From Ischnura elegans (lineage: Eukaryota > Arthropoda > Insecta > Odonata > Coenagrionidae), in assembly GCF_921293095.1 (NCBI RefSeq), contig NC_060246.1, positions 137,020,198 to 137,084,197 on the forward strand: 64,000 nucleotides of DNA. The letters are read 5' to 3'. Under the pieces are notes generated by a model. It had not been told where the DNA came from and did not search any database. It was given only the letters and a program-made list of their open reading frames with translations. The position numbers were made by a program, and so were the translations under genes. Every line of letters begins with the position of its first letter. Position 1 is the stretch's first letter. Positions 35,080-46,585 of this stretch are shown one piece after another.

Positions 35080-35530
35080 GGTCGGAGGGAAGCTTCTAGG
35101 CCAGCGAGCAAGCGGATAATCCCTCCACCTCTGTGCACTGTTTCAAGTGATAGCGAGCGGCCGATCTAGCTCAGGTCACTTGTCTGCGACGGCGGTCACC
35201 CGACTGGGGATCATCCGCCGCGCCGGCTGCCGACAACAAGAGTTCTCGCCGGTTTCTCGAGTGGGATCGACCGAGGTGTGAGAGAGGTGTGGAGGTGCCG
35301 CGCGTTGGATCAACACTGCGGTTTGCCGCCGCCCGTCCGATGCGGTGCGGCTTCCGTGAGGAATGCCTCCGGTCGGAGAGGCTCGAAGTTTTACAATGCT
35401 CTCGCTCGGCCTCTCTCCCTGAAGAAGTGGGCACTGCAGTTAAAATAGCGCGCCTTCACCATTTACGCCAGGACAGAAGAATAAAAAAACATCTACTCCA
35501 GTTAACCCTCAGTTTCTCACGTGGGTAAAT
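35080..35530. promoter_or_regulatory. CpG-rich segment, possible promoter/5' exon
   Basis: Dense in CpG (GACGGCGGTCACCCGAC, CCGCCGCGCCGGCTGCCG) over about 370 bases, with weak donor-like ACGTGG|GTAAAT at 35524. Overlapping open frames on both strands carry no known domain. Composition is the only evidence. Confidence 0.25.
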
Positions 35531-36173
35531 CATTTGTGACTAACTACCTGAAGTCTGAGAAAAACATCTGCATTTTTGTACATTTTACTGATACCGAGAG
35601 AATGCATTTGTCTATGTATTTAATTGTACTTAGGGAAATCTTTTTGGAAAAATATTTTTTTCTATAAAAAAACCCTTATTTTTGCTTGGAATTCCTCCCT
35701 CCATGCTTTGCTTCGTTTTTAAATTATCCTCTAGTTCTTAGAATCTGAAGTGTATGAAATAACTTTACAAAACCATGGCTTAAGCCTTCATATTGTGTTC
35801 CGAGGATTTAAAAGATATTGTTGGTATTAATGAAAATCCCTCGGCTTTCATGCAAGGGTAGGTTATCCTGCTCTACTTCCAACGCTTCGATGAGTGATTC
35901 GCCCATCGTCCCTGGGGACTTCGATTGCGATATCCAGGAATCCTGGATACCGATATTCCAGGATGAATCCAAGCCCCTGTTGACAATGCGCAAGAAGAGT
36001 TGTAAGAAGACTCGGATAACCTAAAACACGAGAGAGGATCACCTATATTAGGCGACTAGAAAGCAGCAGGCATGGCAATGCAAGAAGTCAGAGGAACACT
36101 GGCGCGGAAATCCCTGCCGAGGCCCGCGGCCCTGCGGGTTTTTAGTTTTAATTTTTTATTAATTGGATGGTAG
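35531..36173. other. No recognisable gene
   Basis: Nothing assignable. Confidence 0.4.
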
Positions 36174-36299
36174 TAATTATCGCGAGAGATAATCCTTGGT
36201 CCGAAGGGGCTTGATTTTTTAAAATTCACCCTGATTTCTAAATCTCTTTCTCCCTCTCTTGACGTCTGACGAAGAGGAGGGTGGTCAATTATGCCCAAA
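36174..36299 (+). repeat. Dispersed repeat, copy 1
   Basis: CGCGAGAGATAATCC, CCGAAGGGGCT, CTCTCTTGACGTCTGACG and GAGGAGGGTGGTCAAT recur in the same order at 37463-37582. Confidence 0.8.
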
Positions 36300-36440
36300 C
36301 GAATTTAAAGTACTCCAAAAGTATAGATATCGTTATCATCTACGTTGAAATACTATAGCCCCATGCATAACATGAAGTATCTTGGTTAATTACATCCGGT
36401 CCGGATAAAGAATAATTTGTCTATTAAGCACAGCTCTGAC

Positions 36441-36520
36441 CACATATCAATCGATTACAGAAAACATCTAATTTGATATTACTAACTTCCTTGCCACATT
36501 CAATGAGAAATTTGAGCTCT
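36441..36520 (+). repeat. Dispersed repeat, copy 1 of a second family
   Basis: TCGATTACAGAAAACATCTA, ATTTGATATT, TTCAATGAGAAATTTGAGCT aligns with 43012-43096. Confidence 0.6.
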
Positions 36521-37462
36521 TCGTAGATTCTTCATCATGATGAAGCTACGAATGAATCTGGAAGTTTCAGGTAAGATTCGGTGAAAGCGATCTATCGTAA
36601 GTGAAGGAGATCTAGCATGTTCCGCTGAATTTTTGGTGGGAATGAGTAAGATCTTTTTTTGTCTATGGTGGTCAAGTCATGTTGTTGTGAACGATGCTAC
36701 CTTTGCTATCACTAACGTGATAATTAGTGGGGAAAATATAGGCTTTTATTCTACGATTGCAACAAATGTAGAGAACAAATATTATGTGCCTGCACGGGCT
36801 TGAATCAATTTTAATCCATTTTTACTCAGAAAACTTTCTTCTTGCCATTACGTACTACTTTGGTACGTTGCTCCCATGGTCGTCTTTAGTAATCCAGTGA
36901 AATATATTGGAGATAAATCGACTTGTTTCTTGTAGTATCTTGTCATCCACTGTAGCAATACAGCTACAGTGGATGGTAACGAGATCAGAATCTAATATTG
37001 CTCGATTTGTACGAATGACCTTATTATTAGAAAGGTTTATCTTCAGGGAAAGCATATTTTTTGGTCGAAGGAAAGTTAAAATAATCTAACGATCGTATTA
37101 AAAATATACTAATGAGTGGATTTTTGTTATTTTAAGTTTCAGCATATTATTCGTGTCAATTCGACTGCAAAAAAGGTCTGAGGGTTATCTTCAAGAGCCT
37201 CGTATGCTCAGAATAGTAGGGTGTAGCCATATGTCTACGGTGGGCGGAAATGGGTTATGGCACTTATCCTGCGGGAAAAAAATGCACTTATTAGATCCTT
37301 TAATTTTACCCCCCTCTTGAACTGATGATAATCAACTTTGATCAGCCCTCAATTCCACTAGGTTTAACACTTAAATTGACTCTCGAAAAGAATTCTACTC
37401 GATTTAAAATGAATTCCCCCTTTCATGCGAATTCCTCCCCCGCCGTGAGTCATTCTCCGAGC
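36521..37462. other. No recognisable gene
   Basis: AT-rich; a 15-base self-complementary string (CCACTGTAGC/GCTACAGTGG near 36950-36975) can form a small hairpin. Confidence 0.4.
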
Positions 37463-37582
37463 GTAATCGCGAGAGATAATCCTGGGCCCGAAGGGGCTCG
37501 ATTTTTTTGTTCACCCCATTGTCTAAATCTCCCTCTCTCTTGACGTCTGACGGAGAGGAGGGTGGTCAATCATGTCCAAAGG
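37463..37582 (+). repeat. Dispersed repeat, copy 2
   Basis: About 120-base direct repeat of 36174-36299, roughly 85 percent alike by eye. Confidence 0.8.
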
Positions 37583-38069
37583 GATACGTGAAGTTAGGGG
37601 TTTAGTTCCCCGAGTTTGAAAATTTCGGGGTCCGGCTCTCGGCCATTTCGCCGATCGGATAAGAGGTTGAGATATCGCGTGCTCGACTCGAGTCACGAGT
37701 GACCGAGCGCGCCGGGTTGGCCGGTCTCGAGTGCGTGGTAACGTTTCATCAATCACGAGACGACTTCTTCTTCCGTGCTGTCCATCGTGCACCTCGAGCG
37801 AAATTCACCGCTGTTAAAATTAACGCCGCGACGTTCCTTCCATCTTCAGACGCAAAAATAACGACGTCCTCTCGCGGTGAGGTTGACGACCCTTTCAATG
37901 TCACCGTGAGGTCATTAATTAAATTTCTGACATCGTTTTGAAGTATTATTTAATTCTCTTCATATACTGACTGCTAATGGAAATCTAAATGTTTTATATT
38001 TGTGAAAAACAACGTAGCAAATTCGGCCCATTGTATCAGACTCTACCATGAGGAAGTTGAATTTCATTA
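37583..38069. other. No gene; CpG-rich part at 37680-37880
   Basis: CpG-rich patch (GAGCGCGCCGGGTTGGCCGG) fading into AT-rich sequence. Confidence 0.35.
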
Positions 38070-38370
38070 GTGACTTAGTTTTATACCAAAGCAATATTTC
38101 CTTGGCACAGCATGTTTCGATATAACAGTATCACCGTCAGATATCTAGTGAGGTACCTCAGTGGCACCTTCCATAGTAAGAAGTAACTCCATTTATTGGA
38201 GCTTATTTTACTAGGGAAATAATTTTGTGAGAAGAAACGATTTTGATTAATGACAACTTCAAATTCTACTACGTTCAAGACATTGGTGTCACAATCAGGT
38301 CCTTGATAGAAGTTCACCTTTGTGTCGAAACATGTCATACCAAGGTATCTGTGGATAAAGAACAAACTTC
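38070..38370. mobile_element. Foldback-like repeat with paired hammerhead-like modules
   Basis: Minus strand from 38140: CTGACGGTGATA, loop, TATCGAAACATGCTGTGCCA, AGG. Plus strand from 38302: CTTGATAGAAG...GTGTCGAAACATGTCATACC, AAGG. The two modules point outward and both continue with a related tail (GTATAAAAC and ATAAAGAACAAAC). The centre is unrelated sequence. Confidence 0.6.
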
Positions 38371-38884
38371 TGTTTCGTTTGCAAAAAAATAGTAGAGTTC
38401 GCCTTTAAACCTCTTATTTTCTTCCTAGTCGAACTTGAAATAGTATGGAATCGCTTCGGGAAAAGGGAAATATTTAAAAAGCAGTATACATTTTCGTATT
38501 ACGTAATTACCTTATTTCTATGTGCCTTGTGGAATAAGGTCATATGGTAAGCACAATGTTTTTGGGGATTGAAATGAAATTAAATTAAAGTCCTCTCCGT
38601 TTCCATTTCTTAAAATTTCGATTTTGGCATTGCCGAAGGATTATATTTTCATATCGGATTGAAAAAAGCCAGATTTTATTATTACATGTCTGATATGTTG
38701 GACGCAGTTGATTGAAGTGAAAATTAGGCACTAGGAACAAAGTTATTAAAGATTGGAATTTTGAATTATTATGTCATCAACCGATTGAGTTTCACAAATA
38801 TTTCGTGGAGGTGATCGACAGGTGAAGGCATTTTCGCCTTATTCCCCGAGTGTATTAATGATGCAAAAATTATTTACAGGCATG
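38371..38884. other. No recognisable gene
   Basis: AT-rich, nothing assignable. Confidence 0.4.
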
Positions 38885-38999
38885 TCGTTTTTCCAAAATT
38901 TCCCCGGACTCCCAGTTGCCTGGGGAGGGGGGGGGGGAGAGGTCGCCCCCCACGGCCCCTCCATCTCCCCCCAAAACATATTCCTAGTTACGCCTCTGA
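38885..38999 (-). mobile_element. One end of a hAT-type MITE
   Basis: In reverse complement starts CAGAGGCGTAACTAGGAATA, like family 2 termini, then a G-rich stretch. The other end is not recognisable. Confidence 0.45.
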
Positions 39000-41900
39000 T
39001 GAAACCGATACTGCTATCACGCCTAGTATTGTTACTTATGAAACATTATTTTCCTCCAGCCACCTGAGAATGTTGTTGTAACAAATAAATGCGTCGTTCT
39101 CAAATTAATTCAGTGCAAATATTGCAATTTTTTATTTGACTAATGTCTATTTAATAAATGATGACAATTGTCTGTTTAAATAATTGTTACAGTAAATAAA
39201 CTTCCAAAGTTCTATAAGAAGAAATAGAAAATTCTTTGCCATTTATGATTCACGCAGCAACGTGGAAGCCTCTCCATTAATTTTCCAGCTGGTTAGTGAC
39301 CCTCAATTTCCCTCTGCTTCCGTGCGGACCGTGTTTTTCCCTCGAGTATTTTCGTCACTTCCCTCGTCCCCTCGGGAAATTAAATTATCATGCGGTTTGC
39401 ATGTTGCGGATGTTGCAAATATAAATGTGTTTGCTCAATTTTCTGGCCTTAAATTTACCTCAACGCACCGAATTTTTTTTTAATACTGCAACATATAACT
39501 CAGGCGTGGTTAACGCGGTGTGAGGTATTTCTCTGCTGTGTGTTTCCGATTTGGAGAATAAACCTCATTTAGGATAGTAATAGTATTTACTTACAATCAG
39601 TATCGTTGAAAATAGTAACGTAATTATAAATTTTCTGGGGAATAGTTACTGAAGCATGGCCACGTTGGAGACGTGAAAACACGTATCGTTGTGTGTATCG
39701 GTATATAAACGTATCCACGAAATAGGAATCAGAAAGACAGGGTGGAATCTCGAAGTTCTTAGCTATGAGTATAGTTCATCCAAATTTATTTAGGTTGTTT
39801 AATTTATTATTTTACAAATAAATTTAGGTTGTAAACTCATGGCGCTGACTTGTATCCTTAGGTGAAAATTATCTTCTACAAATATTTTACACCCTCCCTG
39901 TGGGTACTTACATGATACCTCTCGGGATACTACCACAGGAATTAGTGCAAAAATAGATGAGTTATTTCCAGTTCTTTTTCGATTTATGAATATTCATATT
40001 TTTTTCTGCGAAAACCATCGGAGAAACCTTGAAAGTTTGTGTATACATCGATAGGCATTATTTATTTTTGCACTCAATAATCACTCAGTAAACACCTATT
40101 TTATTTCCTCGTATAAAGTTCATGCTCTGAAACTAATCTCATATTGTCTGGCATTGCACAGTGTGATTATGTATAAAGATATTTTTGAAATTAGTGGAGT
40201 TTCCCAGGAGTATATTCCCTTGATCGTCCTCTGTCTGACTATTGTGTGAAGTTAATTACTTCCGGTTTGCAAATTATATTTACTGCAATCTATGAAATAA
40301 TTATTTAATTTTTGTATTAATTGAATATACTTAATTATCAGGTTTGCAACGAGTTGTAGATGTCAAAGAAACAGTCAGTTGGTTCCATAAATAAGCCTTG
40401 TCGTTGTTAATTTTCCTCTGAAAAAATAATATGACCATTCAAAATGAGAAATAAGAAATAAAGTAAGGCGATATGCGAAACATTTGAGACTGATTTCACT
40501 AAAATGAGGATCTGTACAAAGCGTCGGTTACCAGGAGTAAAGAATATTTTTTTTTTAAAGATATGAAGTAGGATGAAATAAATCGTTTATTCAGGCGACA
40601 TCGATGGCACTTATTCGCCAATTGAGGATTACAGAATGTGATAAATTGGGAGACGTAATTACGGGCGTCTTTTTTTATGAGATGCTATAATGTCTCTTGT
40701 CGGCGTGTCACTTGCTTTCGAGTTGTTTTGGTGAAGAACTGCGTGACAGGCGTCCGCCGTGACTCTTTGATCGTCGAAATAGCTACGCGGGCTTTATTCG
40801 TGCAGAGAACGTTACTGTCTCAATCCTGTTGGCGGCTACGTGATGGGCGAAATTGCTTAACTCGAGAGAATTTGCGAAAGATGAGTGTGACAACGCGATG
40901 TCCTACTTGGGAACATGATTATCGATTTTTTCACGTCAACGTAGGCCTACTTCGCCTACTTTGACATTTGAACTGGGTACCGTGGTAATAATGCACAATA
41001 CTCAAAAGGCGTAAAAGTAGCCTCGAAAACCCAAAAAAATCTAGTATTAAGTGGAAATTTTAATCCCAAAAATCAGTCCTTAAAATAAATCCTTTTACTA
41101 CTAGTTCAAACCAAAATATCTAATTTTCTCATTAAATCAAATGATTCGCGATGCTCAGATTGAGGTTGAATGTGTTGATTTATAATGAATTGAATTTTGG
41201 AATAACAACGTGAAAATTTTTTTATTTGATAGTCGATAGTACTATTGTTTTATAACATTTCGTAAAACAGACTATATTCATTGGGATGAAGGGGCGCTTG
41301 TAAGCTCTCATGGACACCACGTGAAAAATCCTAAATACGTCTTTGCATGTTAGCATTATTGCGATGCTGTAGTGCAAGAAAAAATAGTTAACTACTCCTC
41401 TATGAGAGTAATTTGTTAGTTAAATGATAAAAGGTGTAGTGAAATAACATTAAAATATACCATTTAGCTTTCATTATACATTCATGATCAACTTATTTCT
41501 TGATAGCGAATTACCGCTGATTATAACAAGTTGTGGTCGTTCTCAAATAATTTAATAGTCGTTTTTAAATGTTTCTCCAAGTCACGAAGGTCAATGATTA
41601 CGCAAATGACTCATGAAAAACCATTTTATTCACTCTGCATTTTATAACTGTATTCATTAGTTACTATTGCGTAAGGGTTCTCTTAACACATCGCGTTCCT
41701 TCCCCTTATTTCATACAAAAATCATTGCCATCATCTCTTAAACCACATAAACGATAAAAAAAACCATGTTCTCTACATAGTATATCTTTATTCTGTCCCA
41801 ATCCTTTCTTCCAGTTCCTTTGCCGTCACATCTGGTCCTGAATATTGCGGCACTGGGTCGTTTGGTAGGCCGGAAGAAATTCATATGCGTTGGGAAAGGT

Positions 41901-43011
41901 TTCTGTTTTAGAAAATGGAACTCCCCGCCCCCCTTCCTCACGTCACGCATGCTATATATGCTCTCGCCTACCCCTCGTCGCTTCTGTTTGTTCTCGTGTT
42001 ATTTATGTATTCATTCCCTTTTTTTCCTCTTATTCCATTCACCCTCGCCCCCTCTCTCTCCCCTTCGAAGAATTATTACCTGCACAAATGGAGCTTAGGG
42101 TAGGCAAGCAGAAGTCGTGAATTACTGCTATATATATTTGTTTTGAATTTTGTCGAGCATTTTCATCGGGTTTAAACTTTAATTCGCGCTTTTCCTCGCC
42201 ATATGTATTTTATTTGATGATAGAATTTCATAGAATAACCTTAAGTCGTTGGAGTTTACGCGCTATCAATCTAAAGGCAATATCTTATTCGTACCCAATC
42301 ACCCTTATTGCGTTTTTAATTTAAATCCTTATGTTGTTTTTATATACTCTTAAGGGTAAGTTCATTTTTTTAGGAATATCAGATTTTAGAACACACATCC
42401 GCTATTAAAAAAAAGACTAATTTTATTTAGATTTGAAATAAGAATTATTGTTTGGAAATTATCAATATCAAACTATTGTATTTGTTGTTCTCAATCCTCG
42501 TTTCCGTGTATTTCTGTGTGCATTTTAAGCATTTTTAAATTGTGGTTAGCTATTTTTGGTGAAAAACTTGTTTTATTTTCTCTTATTATTTATTGCAAAA
42601 GCTCTGGTTGTCACACTATGTACTTGGGTGCTACCAATATAAAACCGCAGTCACTAACGCACTCAGTTATATTTTCTGTGTCTTTCTGAGCAGGAAATCA
42701 CTTTTACAGTATGTCAGGAATTATTTTTACATCCTATTGATTCCATGGTGTGATATCGTTCATATTTTTAATTTATAACTGTTTTCTCCGTTTATTTTCA
42801 TATTACTAGGGTTAAGTTGAAACTTCTTTTTTACCCATCGTTCGGTATCCGCTTTTTACTTCCCATACGTATATTTCTATTCCGATGTTGATGGCGTTTT
42901 CCATTAGAATATCCATTAGTATCTGAATATCAATCGGAGAGCTCTTGTACGAGCCCACTCCAACTGTGATGCGATAAAAGAAAGTTATTCCATCAATCAC
43001 AACAATGACCA
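39000..43011. other. No recognisable gene
   Basis: Four kilobases of mostly AT-rich sequence. Small pyrimidine-rich patch at 41930-42070. Open frames at 40677-40964 and 41820-42120 show no domain or splice support. Confidence 0.4.
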
Positions 43012-43096
43012 AGTATCAATCATGAAATCGATTTCAGAGAACAGCTAATTTGATATTGATAGCTTTCCTACTACTTTCAATGCGAAATTTGAGCTG
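43012..43096 (+). repeat. Dispersed repeat, copy 2 of the second family
   Basis: Matches 36441-36520: TCGATTTCAGAGAACAGCTA, ATTTGATATT, TTTCAATGCGAAATTTGAGC. Confidence 0.6.
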
Positions 43097-44121
43097 TAAT
43101 TAGCTACCAACTTTTACAAGTAGACCTATCAACTTTGGGTTACTGAACCAGCGTACGCTTTTCTCCAGTTTTCAACGTTATAGCTAGGTAAGCAGACTAA
43201 ATTATAGTGAAGCTAAGCCAAACTACATCCCCTCTACCTAATGGCGTAAGCCATGATCTGGTATCTGTGTCAGAACGTGGAGCTACCTTATACAAAATAA
43301 AAAATTGCTGTTTGGTAATCTATCTTTCAAGTTAATATTTTTACGATAAAAATGTTATTCTTGCTTTTTTGGTTTCAAAAAAATGGTTCATTTGTAAAAA
43401 AATCAATTATCCACCATTACTTCGTAAAGACAGTGATGAGTTGCTCCATTACAGATTTTTGTGTTTAAAAAGAAACTTACTTACAGAGAATCCTAAAAGC
43501 GGTTTTATCCTACCCTCTTAAAGAAGCAAATAAGGCAAAGTTAAAATTTTATTTTTCATTTAAAGTCGAATTTTAATATGTACCACAGCATCTTTCAAGG
43601 TGATATGCCTCACCTTAGGGCGGTAAGTATTTGTATGCGTTTACAAACGCTCAATTGCGCTCTTTTACCGATCCCAAATACCGTTTATGGCCATTATAAT
43701 GAATTTATACTCATTTGAATGTACAAGTATGGCTCAAGTACTAGCCCACACATAAATTAAGGCTACCGAGGTATAGATCAGAATTTTCTGAGATAAATAT
43801 TCGTTACGGAGGCCAATAGAGTCGAACTAAATCTCCATTTTTGGGGGACCTGTACCTACCTAACCTAAACTGCACCACATATCATTTACCCTGTAACTGA
43901 CCAAATTACTTGAAAATAATTGAAACTTTTTGTGAAAAAATACCAGGATCTCATCCACGTAATTTAATTTACTTAATCACGTTGATGGTTTGAGGCGTTA
44001 TTTTATGTAATTTATTCATATCGAATGAAAATTAAAATATGTTTTTCCACATAAAATATTTATTAGATCACTACCATAGTTTCAACGCACTGTTTCATCC
44101 TCGAGGAGTATATTCGTGAAT
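43097..44121. other. No recognisable gene
   Basis: Nothing assignable. Confidence 0.4.
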
Positions 44122-44340
44122 GCAAGCAAGCTTAAACCAATTCTCCGAATTAAACGCTCTTGTTAGAATTATTTTAATTACTCTGGAAGAGAAAATTTTT
44201 ATTAAAAATATCAACTTTATTTGATTGTTTCGGCTCTATTTCTTGTTTGGAGTCTAATTTTAGTTTTTGTTAATTTTATATATTGGATGGTATTGCTCGA
44301 TTCATTCCGAATGACAATCAATGCAAGTCAGTTGGAGGGA
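44122..44340 (+). repeat. Duplicated segment, copy A (shorter)
   Basis: About 200 bases (AATTACTCTGGAAGAGAAA, TTGGAGTCTAATTTTAGTTT, TTGCTCGATTCATTCCGAAT) repeated at 46244-46585. Copy A lacks about 110 bases present in copy B just before AAGTCAGTTG. Confidence 0.8.
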
Positions 44341-44399
44341 TGTGGAAACACATAGTTTAATTTTCATTCAACATTACTTAATCACGGCATCGCATTATA

Positions 44400-44773
44400 T
44401 TAAATGAAATAAAATAACTATGTTTTATTCCACACTTTATTTTAAACCGTACGACCGGTTTCAACACTTAGTGTTATCATCAGGTACAATTAGATGGGTG
44501 GCACGCTCTTAAATAGGTAAACGTGGGTGGAAGGGAGGGATCAAAAAAGGGGGGGGGGCGGGTGGGAAGAAACATTTTTTGACCCCCCCCCCTTTTTGAA
44601 CTCCCCCTTTTTTTGGGCCCCCCCCTTTTTTGATCCTCCCTTCCACCCACGTTTACCTATTTAAGAGCGTGCCACCCATCTAATTGTACCTGATGATAAC
44701 ACTAAGTGTTGAAACCGGTCCTACGATTTAATGTAAAGTGTGGAATAAAACATAGTTATTTTATTTCATTTAA
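44400..44773. mobile_element. Foldback element, 374 bp
   Basis: Near-perfect inverted arms of about 150 bases: the left arm TAAATGAAATAAAATAACTA ... GGGTGGAAGGGAGGGATC is mirrored by GATCCTCCCTTCCACCC ... TAGTTATTTTATTTCATTTA. The centre is a G-run facing C-runs. Each arm holds CTGATGAT-AACAC-TAA-GTGTT-GAAAC facing outward (minus 44484-44451, plus 44690-44720), followed by an AATAAA-containing tail. Confidence 0.9.
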
Positions 44774-46243
44774 CATGAAGGAATTCCACAAAGTAACGCC
44801 TGAGACCGTGTCTTACACGGCATCGCAGCCCAGCAATCATCGTGTGAAAGGAACCTCTGTAGCTGACTAGCTTTTCACCTTTTCAGCGCTGGGTCAGCAG
44901 TGTGCATGTTCTTCAATGATGAACGACTCGACTTGAACGACTTTTACTGAACAATTTTGCTTGTAAAACTCCGGCATATGGGAGAGTTTGTGGTTCCAAC
45001 TCGACCCCCATTGAGAGTTCGCCGAGCGAAGTACGAAATATTCCCTATGGATATCTCCAAGGAAACGGCAAAGGAGACTTGTATGCTGGATACATCTCTT
45101 CGTTATCTCTCTCTCTCTCCTTTCCTTGCAATAGAATCCGACTTCGCTTGCAACAACCCCCCACCAACCCCTTTGTTGCCTCGACAATGGTTGCTCGTCA
45201 CGGACTCAACGGAGCTCGAAGTTTTGGGTCAGAGGCAGTGTGAGGGCGAGGGCAGGATATGAGGGTCGGAAGGATGTGTGAATGGTTTACGTTGGGAGTT
45301 CTAGAGGAACCACTGCGCTGGAGCCGATAGATGACTAAACCCGTTCCGCATCCAACTTTTGCGTGAGCGCAGTGATGAAGAGATTGGTGTAGTTGAGAGT
45401 AAATTGAGATAATTCGAGCCGAAAAACTTTTCTTACCCTTTCTGTATGTTATTTGCGACGAAATTACGTTGAGACAATGGTTTATACAATGTGAATATTA
45501 GAGAATGAATATGGAATCAACTTCGTAAGCTCATCGCAGTGTGTCGATATACCCTAGTCAGTTTCAATTCTTTTGGTCATGTTAGAAATTCAATTAAAGT
45601 ATTAATAATCCTTGCTCTTGTTTATTTAACATTTTTATATGGCGAAAAATCAGAAGGTTAAGCGCAGTAGCTTATTGAGGCCATACATTAATTTTTGTTA
45701 CGTGATTTATTCCTTTTGTGTATTTTCTCTTCTGTGAAAGTTGTATCGTGAAATTACGCGTAGGTAAAGGTATTGTACATAATACATGCAAGAATCATAT
45801 CTATTAAAAGAATTCAAGTTCACTCAAAATTCCACAAAGCCTGCTTGAGTCCGAATGAAATTCTGAATGTTGCGGGTAAATTGCAACGTATGGGATTGAA
45901 TTTACCTGTAAATTAAGCAAATCACCTTCGAAATACCAGTATTCAATACATTTCACATTCTTTGACATGTATTTCCTCCATTATGAAAATATTGTTTATG
46001 AAGACATCAAAAAATCTAAAGGATGTAATGACGAATTTCTGATAAACTTGACGTACGGCGTAGTGCAGAGCAGATCCAAATGCCGTCCAGGCGTTCATTT
46101 TTTATGTCAAATTGTGGGTGTCACTTTCTCGGTGTAGTTTTCTGATTAACGGAACAAAGGAAGAAGATTTATATACTTAGAATGAAGTCCAACAAGTAAT
46201 TAATTTGAAAATTTAATCATTTCGTAGTTTTACTAAAACGGTT
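44774..46243. other. No recognisable gene
   Basis: CT-repeat at about 45098-45120. Overlapping open frames at 44894-45262 on both strands have no domain. Confidence 0.4.
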
Positions 46244-46585
46244 GCACGTTGCAGCTTAAACTAATTCTCTGAATTAAACGCCTTTGTTAGACCTATTTTA
46301 ATTACTCTGGAAGAGAAAGTTTTTATTAAAATATCAATTTTAATTCATTGTTTTGGCTCCATTTCACGTTTGGAGTCTAATTTTAGTTTTTGTTAATTTT
46401 ATATATATATATGTTGATATTGCTCGATTCATTCCGAATGACAATGTATTTTTCATTTTTCTAAAAGGAAGAGCCATCAAGAGAGAAGGAATTACAAAGG
46501 GAAATTTTTTTGCAAAGCAAAGCGTATATGCCCGAGTGGGTATCGATTTGGTTAATGTAAGTCAGTTGCGTGGAGTTTTGTGTTT
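46244..46585 (+). repeat. Duplicated segment, copy B (longer)
   Basis: Homologous to 44122-44340, with an AT dinucleotide expansion (ATATATATATAT) and about 110 extra bases at 46446-46555. The breakpoints share the microhomology AATG, which suggests deletion in copy A rather than an intron. Confidence 0.8.

Noticed and set aside
46446..46555. Extra 110 bases in copy B as an intron
   Set aside because: Starts with GT but has no AG at the matching breakpoint; AATG microhomology fits a deletion in copy A better.
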